From assembly GCA_013347225.1 (NCBI GenBank), contig CP054595.1:1116001-1180000 (forward strand): DNA of 64,000 bases, given 5' to 3'. Source of the DNA: Candidatus Accumulibacter similis (lineage in GTDB: Bacteria; Pseudomonadota; Gammaproteobacteria; Burkholderiales; Rhodocyclaceae). Position 1 is the stretch's first letter. Each line of letters begins with the position of its first letter. Shown piece after piece: positions 38,058 to 45,934 of the stretch. The position numbers were made by a program, and so were the translations under genes. Under the pieces are notes generated by a model. That model was not told where the DNA came from. It worked only from the letters and a program-made list of their open reading frames with translations, and did no database searches.

Positions 38058-39719
38058 TCAGCCGTTGCCCGGCCGTCGCCTGTTGCGCCAGACGGCGGCC
38101 AGCGTCGCCAGCTTGTCGCCCGGCGCCAGGCGCTCGTCGGACAGTGCTTCGAGAAAGTCCGACAGCCGTTTCGAGCGGACTATCGCGAAGCCCGTGAGCA
38201 GGGCCGAGAGGATGAAGACCAGGGCGAAGAAGGCGAGGCGCTCCGGCAGCGGTTCCTGGGCCGCGTCGATCAGGTTCATGCCGAGGAAGCCGGTGCTGAT
38301 CGTCGCGATCAGACCGGCGGTGGTGACCACGGTCAGCCGTACGACCGTGTTCGCCTGCCGGCGCAGACTGTCGCTGTCGAGGTATTGGCTCATGTCCTGG
38401 ATTTCCTCGCGCAGTTCGGCGTACAGGCGCTCGGTGCCGAGGTGTCCGCGGGTCATCGCGAACAGCGCCCGCGCCTGTGCCTGGTCGGAGATCTCGGTGA
38501 ACCAGTAACGGTGGGTGAAGCGCAGGAAGACCTCGAGCACTTCGCGGATGTCGCGCTTGAAGGTCTTGACCGACTCCGCGTTGCCGATCTGCAGCCGGTT
38601 GAGCGCCGTCACCAGGCGATCGGCAAGCATCAGCAGTGCCGCTTTGTGGAAGTGGGGAATCAGTGCCAGGAGAAAGAACTGGTGACGGAACTGCCCGAGC
38701 AGCCCGTTCTCGGCGCCGGTGAAGTACGCGTCGCGGGCGCTGCCGACCATGATGAACGCGTGACCGCAGGAGAGCAACCGGGTGCCGCTCTGCTCCGCCT
38801 GCGGATGCCAGTAGCGGTCGTAGCAGAAGCGCGCCTCGAAATCCTCGAGGTGCTGGTCGGAGCAGGGCAGCGAGCCGCTCCTGCCGGGACCGCTGACCAG
38901 CACCAGGCGGGCGAAGTCGCCGCGATCGAGGCTGCGCGGCTCGTCCATCGCCAGATAGGCGAGCAGCGGCATGCGGTGATACTCGATCTGCCGGTAGCGC
39001 ACCGGCCCCTCCTCGTCCGAGTGGTGAAGAACCAGCGGCCGCAGGAGGAACTCCCAGTGCGACGAGATGCAGGGGGCACGGAAGCGGCTGACGAAAGCCA
39101 GGTACTTGCTGCGCTTCTCGTAATCCGAGGTGGCCAGCACCTGGCCGTCGGCGGCGAGCCACTCGCTGCGCCGCAGGCAGTGGCCACCGCTGCCATCGTC
39201 GTCCCAGTACGGCGGATAGGCGCGGCCGAAACGGTAGAGCGTGTCCTGTACCTGCCGCAGGTCGAGATCGTCGGCGGCGATCTCGACGACGAGGATGACG
39301 ACGTCGATGTCGTGGAAGAAGTACAGGTCGAGGTGGACGATGTCGAAGCAGAGCGGTGTTTCTCTGTCCTTGAAACTCATCCGCACCTGCGCCACGTCGT
39401 CGCGGCGAAAGACACGGATCGGCGATCCCCCGTGCTGCGGACTGCCGTCGTCGCCGCCTCCTTCACCGTAGAGGAAGCGCTGCACGTAAGGCAGGAAGGT
39501 CACGAATTCGCTGTAGTGACGTTCCTGGAACTGCTCGGGATCGCCGGAGAACTCATCGGCCAGCTCGCGCCACGGCTGGCTGACACCGGCCTGCGTCAGC
39601 AACTGGTGGTGCTGCCGCAACGGGCTGCCGGCAGGCAGCGGCATCAACTGCAGCGGCCAGAGCAGGATTTGCCGGAAGTGCCGGACCGATCGTTCCTGTT
39701 GTTGGTTGGCGTTGTCCAT
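38058..39719 (-). CDS. CorA-like membrane protein with large N-terminal domain
   Basis: 553 residues. The last 100 residues have two membrane helices (VVTTAGLIATISTGFLGMNLI and LAFFALVFILSALLTGFAIV) with a GMN triplet at the end of the first, the hallmark of CorA-type divalent-cation channels. A long helical stretch (about 340-450) precedes them, as in CorA. The N-terminal 330 residues are longer than in typical CorA (about 320 residues in all) and have a beta-rich section (CFDIVHLDLYFFHDIDVVILVVEI). Likely a divergent Mg2+ or other metal transporter of the inner membrane. Transport is inferred from the GMN and topology only. Confidence 0.72.
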   Translation of the reverse strand: MDNANQQQERSVRHFRQILLWPLQLMPLPAGSPLRQHHQLLTQAGVSQPWRELADEFSGDPEQFQERHYSEFVTFLPYVQRFLYGEGGGDDGSPQHGGSPIRVFRRDDVAQVRMSFKDRETPLCFDIVHLDLYFFHDIDVVILVVEIAADDLDLRQVQDTLYRFGRAYPPYWDDDGSGGHCLRRSEWLAADGQVLATSDYEKRSKYLAFVSRFRAPCISSHWEFLLRPLVLHHSDEEGPVRYRQIEYHRMPLLAYLAMDEPRSLDRGDFARLVLVSGPGRSGSLPCSDQHLEDFEARFCYDRYWHPQAEQSGTRLLSCGHAFIMVGSARDAYFTGAENGLLGQFRHQFFLLALIPHFHKAALLMLADRLVTALNRLQIGNAESVKTFKRDIREVLEVFLRFTHRYWFTEISDQAQARALFAMTRGHLGTERLYAELREEIQDMSQYLDSDSLRRQANTVVRLTVVTTAGLIATISTGFLGMNLIDAAQEPLPERLAFFALVFILSALLTGFAIVRSKRLSDFLEALSDERLAPGDKLATLAAVWRNRRRPGNG

Positions 39720-39766
39720 CGCTTCCTCCGGGGCCGGTAGCCGAAAGCCGGTCTCTCGACCGGCCT

Positions 39767-40684
39767 TCAGCCGCCGATCTCAGCCAGCAGCCGGCTGATC
39801 ATCCGTTCGGCCTGCTGCAGGTAGCCACCGCCGAACAGATTGAGATGGTTGAGCACGTGGTAGAGCTGGTAGAGCAGTTTGCGCTGGGCGCAACCGGAGG
39901 CCAGTGGCCAGGCTTCCCGGTAGGCGGCGTGGAAGCTGTCCGGGAAACCGCCGAACAGCTCGCTCATCGCCAGGTCCGTTTCGCGATCGCCCCAGTAGAC
40001 GGCCGGATCGAAGAGCGCGAGCCGGTCGCCGTCGTCGAGCGCGGCGTTACCGGACCAGAGATCGCCGTGCAGCAGACTCGGTCGTGGCCGATGATCGACG
40101 AACAGCGCCGGCAGCGCGTCGGCCAGACGTTCGCCACTGGCGATCAGCCTGGCATGCTGGCGATTCCGCTTGGCCAGTTCCAGTTGCGGCAGCAGCCGCT
40201 GGCGGGCGAAGAAGAGCGGCCAAGTCGGCTGCGCGGCGTTCAACTGCGGGCTGCTGCCGATGAAGTTGTCGCGTGGCCAGCCGAAGTGGCTGCCCGTGAT
40301 GCGGTGCACCGCCGCCAGCGCCTGGCCGGCGGCAGCGCCCGCTGCATGGCCGCGCAGGGGGGCGAGCGCCAGATGCTCGAGTACCAGCCAGGCCTGCCGG
40401 CCACTGATTCCGTGCCCCCAGACGCGTGGGACACGCACCGCCGGACAGGCCGCCAGCGCTGCCAGGCCGTCGGCCTCGGCGGCGAACATCGCCGCCAGGC
40501 GGGCGTCGTTGAGCTTGACGAACCAGCGGCGCTGGCCTCTGCGCACCACCAGGGTGCGCGAAATCGATCCGCCGCCGACTTCGCTGACCGAGTCGAGCGC
40601 GGCAGCGCTGTCGCCATCGGCGCCGGTCAGCGTGCGCAAGGCGGTGTCGAGATCGGCGTCGAGCAGTTGATGGCTGGAGATCAT
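39767..40684 (-). CDS. Fructosamine kinase family protein
   Basis: 305 residues from ATG 40684 (MISSHQLLDADLDTALRTL), close to the 290 expected. Kinase motifs: VGGGSISRTLVVRRGQRRWFVKLN (nucleotide loop and Lys), SLLHGDLWSGNAALDDGDRLALFDPAVYWGDRETDLAMSELFGGF (catalytic HGDLWSGN and DPAVYxGDRE), and the ending FLLYQLYHVLNHLNLFGGGY-like stretch. The family phosphorylates ketosamine adducts formed by sugars on proteins (deglycation repair). The assignment to the family is firm; the physiological substrate is not. Confidence 0.9.
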   Translation of the reverse strand: MISSHQLLDADLDTALRTLTGADGDSAAALDSVSEVGGGSISRTLVVRRGQRRWFVKLNDARLAAMFAAEADGLAALAACPAVRVPRVWGHGISGRQAWLVLEHLALAPLRGHAAGAAAGQALAAVHRITGSHFGWPRDNFIGSSPQLNAAQPTWPLFFARQRLLPQLELAKRNRQHARLIASGERLADALPALFVDHRPRPSLLHGDLWSGNAALDDGDRLALFDPAVYWGDRETDLAMSELFGGFPDSFHAAYREAWPLASGCAQRKLLYQLYHVLNHLNLFGGGYLQQAERMISRLLAEIGG

Positions 40685-40963
40685 TCCGCTCGCGACAAGG
40701 TTGGGTGGAGTGGCCGTGCGCATGCGGCGGGCGACTCGCGCCGCGTCGGCGGTTGGCACACCCGGCGCGCTGGTCGGCAGCCGGTAGCACGGACCGGGTT
40801 TACGGACGCCGGCGAGTATGGTCTGATAGGAACCCCGCGCCGGCATGCAGCGGCACCGACGGTCGACCGGGGGGCTGCTCGTGCGCTGCCCGTCGGCGAA
40901 GCATGGCCCGGGCGATCACCTTCCGGTGTGCTGCCGACGTCTTTCAATCCAGGAGTCAAAGCC

Positions 40964-41290
40964 ATGAAGATTCGCCTGCTTCTCGTTTCCGCCCTGTTCG
41001 CGATCGGCGTTGCCGGTTGTGGTGAAGATGCCAAGAAAGCCGAGGCCGCCAGGGCCGAGGCCGCAAGACTCGCAGCCGAAGCCAAGCAGAAGGCCGACGA
41101 AGCCGCGAAGAAGGCCGGCGAAGCCGTCGGGGCCGCCGCCGAGGCGACCAAGGAGGCTGGCAAGGAGGCCGTGGCGGCAACCAAGGAGGCCGGAAAGGAA
41201 ATGGTCGTCAAGGCCGCCGATGCGACCAAGGACGCTGCGGATGCGACCAAGGAAGCTGCCGACAGGGCGAAGGCGGCAGTCGGAAAGTAA
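40964..41290 (+). CDS. Small Lys/Ala/Glu-rich lipoprotein
   Basis: 108 residues. The signal peptide MKIRLLLVSALFAIGVAGC ends in a lipobox (GVAGC), so the Cys at residue 19 should be lipidated. The rest is one long amphipathic helix built from repeats of the type KEAxxA / ATKEAGKEA / DATKDAA (residues 25-105), resembling apolipoprotein- or LEA-like repeats. It may be a periplasmic membrane tether or stress protein. A likely ribosome site AGGAG lies about 10 bases upstream of the ATG. Confidence 0.75.
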   Translation: MKIRLLLVSALFAIGVAGCGEDAKKAEAARAEAARLAAEAKQKADEAAKKAGEAVGAAAEATKEAGKEAVAATKEAGKEMVVKAADATKDAADATKEAADRAKAAVGK

Positions 41291-41381
41291 GGCTCGTTTC
41301 GTCCCCTGTCGGCGGCGGTCCGGGCTCGCCCGCCGCTGCTTGCCGGCGCGAGCCGTACGGCGGTGCCCGCTGGAGACCGCC

Positions 41382-42836
41382 TCATCGTCGACCGCCCGGC
41401 AGGGTTGCCGTGCCCGGGCGCCCCGCCGCTTCTGGCCGCAGGTAGTCGAAGAACAACCGGTCGGCGCCGAGCATGTGCTTCGTCACCACCTCATAAGCGA
41501 GGAACTGGAATACGTCGCCGACCCCGCGCGTGCCGCTGCGGTAGTGGTCGAGCAGGCGATGCGCCTCGGCTGTCAGCGCCTGGTGCAGCAGCAGGTGTTC
41601 GGCGGTAGCCGGGAAGCCGGCGGCGCCGATGACCGCCTCCTCGTCGCGGAAGTGCTCGACGACATCGGTCAGCAACTGGTCGACGATTGGGCCGAGCTGT
41701 TCCGCCGGCTGGTCGGAGAGCATCGCCGCCAGCAGGCGGTTGGCGTCGGCAAAGAGCTGACGGTGGCCGCGATCGATGATCTCGTTGCCGCATTCGTATG
41801 CGGCGCGCCAGACGAGCTGCACGAAGTTGGCGACCACGTAGCCGCCGCTGCCCGATTGGCCCGCCAGTTCAGGCGCGACCCGGACCTGGTTGCGGCCCTC
41901 GCTCTTGGCGCGGTAGAGCGCCGCGTCGGCGCGTGCAAACCACTCTTCCCAGCTCTCGCCGGTTGCGCATTCGGCGACACCGATGCTCACCGTGACGTTG
42001 TCGACGGTGGCGAAGTGGGCGGTTGCGACTTCCCGCCGCAGCCTTTCGGCAACCGCTGCAGCGGTTGCCCGCGCGGTATTCGGACAGAGGACGACGAACT
42101 CCTCGCCGCCCCAGCGACTCAGCGAGTCGACCTTGCGCAGCGCCGCCTGCAGCAGCGCCGTCAGGCGCTGCAGGACGGCGTCGCCGACGGCATGGCCGTA
42201 TTGATCGTTGATCGGCTTGAAGCGGTCGACGTCGATCAGCAGCAGGCAGAGCGAATGGCCGTAGCGCGCCATCCGCTCCATCTCGCTGTGGACGCTCTCC
42301 TCCAGACGGCGCCGGTTCCACGCTCCGGTCAGGCGGTCGGTGCTGGCCACCAGCTCGAGTTCGATGACCATCTGCTGCAGGTCGCGATTCGCCTCCTGCA
42401 GGCGCCGCAGCGTCTCCGGGATCGCCAGCGACGCCTGCTGCCGCGCCGGTTCGACCAGCGATGCGATTGCCTGCAGCGTCCGGTCCGGGGCCAGGATCGC
42501 CATCTTCAGCCACGAATAGTGCCGGTTCTGACCGCTGCACGCGAGCTCGACGTCGGCCCAGGCGGACGCCTCGCCGGCGAGGATTTGGCGGTCACATTCG
42601 GCGAGCAGGCTGCATGCCGCCGCTGGCATGAGCTCCTCTTCCGACCTGCCGGTCAGGCGTTCGCCCGGTCGACAGAGCAGTTCTTCGATCGCCGGGTTGG
42701 CCAGGCGATAGCGCCCGTCGAGCCCCTTGAGCGCGAAGCCGACGGCGCTGGTCGGCATCAGCAGCCGCAGCAGCCCCGCCATCGGCACCAGTGCCTCGCC
42801 GACGACTTCGTCGACCAGCAGCGTGCCGCCGCTCAC
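41382..42836 (-). CDS. Diguanylate cyclase with PAS and C-terminal bacteriohemerythrin domain
   Basis: 484 residues from GTG 42836, chosen for its strong GGAGGAG 8 bases upstream. Order: PAS-like domain (about 20-130; VGFALKGLDGRYRLANPAIEELL), GGDEF domain (about 165-325) with active site RWGGEEFVVL and an RxxD inhibitory site (RKVD) five residues before. Then comes a hemerythrin fold with diiron ligands suggested by DRGHRQLF, HFRDEEAVI, HLLLHQAL and AYEVVTKHM. It should make c-di-GMP in response to oxygen or redox state sensed at the di-iron centre. No membrane segments. It follows another GGDEF gene on the same strand. Confidence 0.88.
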   Translation of the reverse strand: MSGGTLLVDEVVGEALVPMAGLLRLLMPTSAVGFALKGLDGRYRLANPAIEELLCRPGERLTGRSEEELMPAAACSLLAECDRQILAGEASAWADVELACSGQNRHYSWLKMAILAPDRTLQAIASLVEPARQQASLAIPETLRRLQEANRDLQQMVIELELVASTDRLTGAWNRRRLEESVHSEMERMARYGHSLCLLLIDVDRFKPINDQYGHAVGDAVLQRLTALLQAALRKVDSLSRWGGEEFVVLCPNTARATAAAVAERLRREVATAHFATVDNVTVSIGVAECATGESWEEWFARADAALYRAKSEGRNQVRVAPELAGQSGSGGYVVANFVQLVWRAAYECGNEIIDRGHRQLFADANRLLAAMLSDQPAEQLGPIVDQLLTDVVEHFRDEEAVIGAAGFPATAEHLLLHQALTAEAHRLLDHYRSGTRGVGDVFQFLAYEVVTKHMLGADRLFFDYLRPEAAGRPGTATLPGGRR

Positions 42837-42963
42837 GCGCCCGTCTCCTCCGCGCGGCCGCAGGGCCGCAGGACGGAGCCGGCCGTCGGCCCGCCCCCGG
42901 GCTGGCGCGGCGCGGGTCCGGCGCCATTCACGTTCCACCGTCCCCAACCGACGAGCGCCGTGT

Positions 42964-44028
42964 TCACTGACCGGCCTTCGCCTCAGGACGCGGAGCCAGG
43001 ACGACGCGGTTGCGTCCCTGCATCTTGGCTGCGTACAGCGCGCGATCGGCCCGGTTGACCAGATCGGTCGCCGACTCCCCGGCGATACGATCGGCGACGC
43101 CGATCGAGACCGAGATGTTGCCGACCACAAGCTCGCGGTCGCCGCTGCGCCGGACGCGGCTGGCGGCGACCAGCGCGCGCAGCGCCTCGGCGAGGCCGAC
43201 GGCACCACCACGTGGCGTGTTCGGCAGGACGACGGCGAACTCTTCGCCACCGTAACGCGCGGCGGTGTCCTTGCCCTTGACGTTGGCGCGCAGGATCTGC
43301 CCGACGGTGGTCAGGACGCGGTCACCGAAGACATGTCCCAGGCTGTCGTTGATCTTCTTGAAGTGGTCGAGATCGATCATCAGCAGGCAGGGGCCAATGG
43401 ATTGCGCTGACTCCTCGGCCAGGCAGGCCGCGAGCGCGAGGTCGAATCCCTTGCGGTTGGTGAGGCCGGTGAGGGTGTCGATCAGCGCCTCTTCGCGCGC
43501 GCGTGCCACCTCTTGCCGCAAGCGTTCGGTTTCGCTCAAGCTTTCTGCAAGACGGGTCCTCAGGGTGCTGATCGCTTCCTGCATCTGCCGCGTGCCGCGC
43601 AGGATGTCCTCGACGCCGCTGGCGAGCGCGCCGCTGCCGGTCGCCGGAGCGATCAGTTCCTCGTTCCAGCGCGCCAGCGTATTGCCGAAACGCGCCGCCT
43701 CGTCGCCGGCTGCTGCCGTCGACTCCGAAACATGGCCAACGAGCTGACTGACGCTGTCACCGATGCGCAGCGCCGTCCTGGCGTCGAGCTCGCTGATGTG
43801 CCGGGCATGGAGATCGTCGATCTTCTGGTCGTTGAGCCGCCCCCCGCCCTGCAGCAGCGAGTCGAGCTCTCTGCGAAGGGCCGGATTGGCGCCGGACACG
43901 TACTCGTACCACACCGTGTAGCTCGTCGGGTGCATGCCGGCATCGTGCTGCGTCATGTGCTTGAGTGCCAGCCGCAGGTAGTCCGTACTCTGGGCGGCGC
44001 TGTGTCGGTACTTCACCCCGTCCTCCAC
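42964..44028 (-). CDS. Diguanylate cyclase (GGDEF domain) with helical N-terminal domain
   Basis: 354 residues, soluble. The N-terminal part (1-180) is mainly helical with a coiled coil ahead of the catalytic domain (TLRTRLAESLSETERLRQEVARAREEAL). The GGDEF domain (about 185-345) has ARYGGEEFAVVLP and the phosphate-binding KGFDLALA region. The residues before it read KGKD, so the canonical RxxD product-inhibition site is absent. It is predicted to be an active c-di-GMP synthase. The N-terminus (MTQHDAGMHPTSYTVWYEYVSGAN) matches a family of cytoplasmic GGDEF proteins common in betaproteobacteria. Confidence 0.9.
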   Translation of the reverse strand: MEDGVKYRHSAAQSTDYLRLALKHMTQHDAGMHPTSYTVWYEYVSGANPALRRELDSLLQGGGRLNDQKIDDLHARHISELDARTALRIGDSVSQLVGHVSESTAAAGDEAARFGNTLARWNEELIAPATGSGALASGVEDILRGTRQMQEAISTLRTRLAESLSETERLRQEVARAREEALIDTLTGLTNRKGFDLALAACLAEESAQSIGPCLLMIDLDHFKKINDSLGHVFGDRVLTTVGQILRANVKGKDTAARYGGEEFAVVLPNTPRGGAVGLAEALRALVAASRVRRSGDRELVVGNISVSIGVADRIAGESATDLVNRADRALYAAKMQGRNRVVLAPRPEAKAGQ

Positions 44029-44106
44029 TTCCAGACCGGTTCGACCGTGGATCCTGGCATGTCTTCCCCTTCGCTTCGTTGTTGTTCGGCGAGCCAGAGC
44101 GTCGCT

Positions 44107-44557
44107 TCAGATGCGGCCCTGCAGCAGCAGTTGCTCGACTTCCGCAGCCGGCAGCGGGCGGCTGAACAGGTGCCCGTGGAGTTTGTCACATTGCGCCCGG
44201 CGCGCATCTTCGACCCCCTTCGCGGATGACTTCGAGGTCGAAGCTGCGGGCCATCGCGATGATCGCCGTGCCGGTGACCATGATGATCGGCAGGCGGGTC
44301 ATGTCCAAGCGTTGGCGGACCCGCCGGCAAAGCTCGAAGCCGTCCATCCCCGGCATGTCGACGTCGAGCAGCAGCAGGTCGGGAGCGAGCGTCGACAGCA
44401 GTCCCAGCGCCGCGCGCGCGTTGCTCGCTTCGTCGACGACGAAGTCGAACTGGGAGAGCGTCTCGTGGGAGAGCGTCTCGTACTCGAGCAGTCGCATCAC
44501 TTCATCGTTGTCGACGATCAGTGCGGTCGCCTGCCGCGTTGACTGCGGTGTCGGCAT
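44107..44557 (-). pseudogene. Receiver domain fused by deletion to the tail of an EAL domain, with a frameshift
   Basis: The gene starts MPTPQSTRQATALIVDNDEVM and has a receiver domain with phospho-Asp in LLLLDVDMPGMDG up to LPIIMVTG. It then reads straight into AIIAMARSFDLEVIREG, which is the penultimate helix/strand of an EAL phosphodiesterase. After EG the frame is wrong: five C (44214-44218; G on the gene strand) where four would continue as EGVEDARRAQCDKLHGHLF and SRPLPAAEVEQLL, the proper EAL end, finishing at the stop 44107-44109. So a REC-(...)-EAL protein lost its centre in-frame and then (or by sequencing error) gained one base. The EAL catalytic motifs are missing in any case. Confidence 0.85.
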
Positions 44558-44558
44558 G

Positions 44559-44909
44559 TCAGTGGTCCGGGCTCCTCAGGGCTGCCAGTGCCGCGAGCAC
44601 ACGCGGCAGGTGCGATTCTACGTCAGCCAGCAGGGTTTTCGCTGCTTCGACGTCGCTGCCGCTGCCAAGTCTTTCGATCTCTCGGCAGAGAGTCGGCAAC
44701 TGTTCGGCAACGGCATTGGCGCTGCCCGGTTTCAGCGCATGTGCTGCGCGCAGCAGGGCGTCGGGGTTGCCAGCGGCACCGGCAGCTGGCAGTTGCGCGA
44801 GGTGTGCCCGCGCGTCGCCGACATATGTGGCGACCACCTTCTGCACCAGGAGTTCGCCGTCAGGGTCCGGGCGCCGGCCAATCGCGTCGGGCGCGCGCGG
44901 GTCGATCAC
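44559..44909 (-). CDS. Orphan histidine phosphotransfer (HPt) protein
   Basis: 116 residues from GTG 44909. The helical bundle carries AAHALKPGSANAVAEQLPTLCREIERLG (about residue 55), where the His of AHALK is the phospho-acceptor of HPt domains. The opening IDPRAPDAIG is the usual start of the HPt module at the end of hybrid kinases, so this may be the surviving tail of a larger sensor kinase. It sits one base after the damaged receiver gene, and its GTG overlaps the stop of an upstream unexplained frame (GTGA). It may relay phosphate to a regulator elsewhere. Confidence 0.75.
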   Translation of the reverse strand: MIDPRAPDAIGRRPDPDGELLVQKVVATYVGDARAHLAQLPAAGAAGNPDALLRAAHALKPGSANAVAEQLPTLCREIERLGSGSDVEAAKTLLADVESHLPRVLAALAALRSPDH

Positions 44910-45934
44910 CTCGACGTCAGCAGCCGGTCGTTCAGGTGGAGATAGTCATAGCCGGTCAGCACCACGATGCCGATCCGGAACGCGCTGCCGGCGGTGAGCA
45001 GGTTGCTCCGTTGCAGCTTCGTCGCGAGCCAGCAGCGCCGCGCTGTGGCTCGTCGACTGCCGGGGGATTCGTCATCGATGCCTCCTTGAGGCCGCTGACC
45101 TGCTGTCGTCGCTGCTCGTCGGCGGCGACGCATCCACTGGGCCAACGGCAGGGTGGTGAGCAACTTGCGGGTGTCTCCGTCTCCAAGCTCCTGCCCGGCA
45201 ACGGCCGTTGCATGATCGGTCGCGAGTCGCAAGGCCGGCTGCCGCGTTGGGCGGACAGTGGGTCGCGCGCTGCGCCGGGGCAGGCGATGCCGGCCCGTGG
45301 AGCGTCGATCGCCAGGCTCGCTCGATCCTTCTTCTGGTTGGAGAATGAAGAATGCTGCCAGCGACACGCCGGCCGATGCTCCGTCCGGGAGTGCTGCCCA
45401 GGGTCTCGTGCCTGGCGCCACCCCTGCTGGCCGAGGAAGCGGCGATGCCCGACGCATCTGCCGCTATCGATCTGAGTCGCGAAGACCTGCTCGCCGTCTA
45501 GATCACGAGTGCGGCGCGCAAGCCGCAGTGGCCGTCCGACGTCGCGGCGGCTGTGACCGGCTGCCGACCAGTGGGCAGGCGCATCCTGGGGCCACGGATG
45601 CTGGCTGGCTCGTCCCCTGGATCGGCTCGCGGTGGGGCGTGACCCCTGCCGACGTTCGCCGGAGGACCCAAGGCGGTCTTCTCGTGGCGCGCGACGAATG
45701 GGCCACGTCCGGCGGGTCGGCGGCCGCACTGCAGACTGCGTCGCCGCGGGCGACTGGAAATCCCGGGAGCAAGCAGCGAACGGCGCACGACCGGCGACCT
45801 CGATTTGCAGATCCGCCTTCTCCAGGGCGAGCGGCAGCATCTGATCTGGAGTCTTGGTTACCGCTACTCACGCCGCTTCCGTGGCGGTCGGCAGGAGCGT
45901 CCGTTTGCCCGCCGGCCGGCGCCGCGGTCCGCTT
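44910..45934. other. Decayed region with no intact gene
   Basis: About 1 kb between the HPt gene and the HDOD/GGDEF gene. Open frames here read as low-quality Arg/Pro/Ala translations. On the minus strand just ahead of the HPt start, a frame ends AFRIGIVVLTGYDYLHL and NDRLLTSR, which looks like real protein but whose family I do not recognise. On the plus strand there are receptor remnants (listed separately). The whole looks like genes wearing away. Confidence 0.6.
45352..45900 (+). pseudogene. TonB-dependent receptor remnants
   Basis: From ATG 45352 the frame gives a degenerate signal/leader and then IDLSREDLLAV, a TAG stop at 45499-45501, and ITSAARKPQWPSDVAAAV. This is the start of a TonB-dependent receptor plug (usually ...DLLAVEVTSASRKPQ..SD.AAAVFV), with the stop where a Glu codon (GAG) is expected. 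Plug similarity is lost afterwards by frame changes. At 45784-45865, back in the first frame, GDLDLQIRLLQGERQHLIW and SLGYRYS match a beta-barrel strand of the same receptor type. Only about 180 codons remain of roughly 700, so this is a heavily deleted pseudogene. Confidence 0.65.

Noticed and set aside
41382..43250. Longer N-terminus for the GGDEF-hemerythrin protein (start up to 43250)
   Set aside because: The extra part overlaps the upstream GGDEF gene by nearly 300 bases and reads as Arg/Ser-rich shadow; the GTG at 42836 has a GGAGGAG ribosome site.
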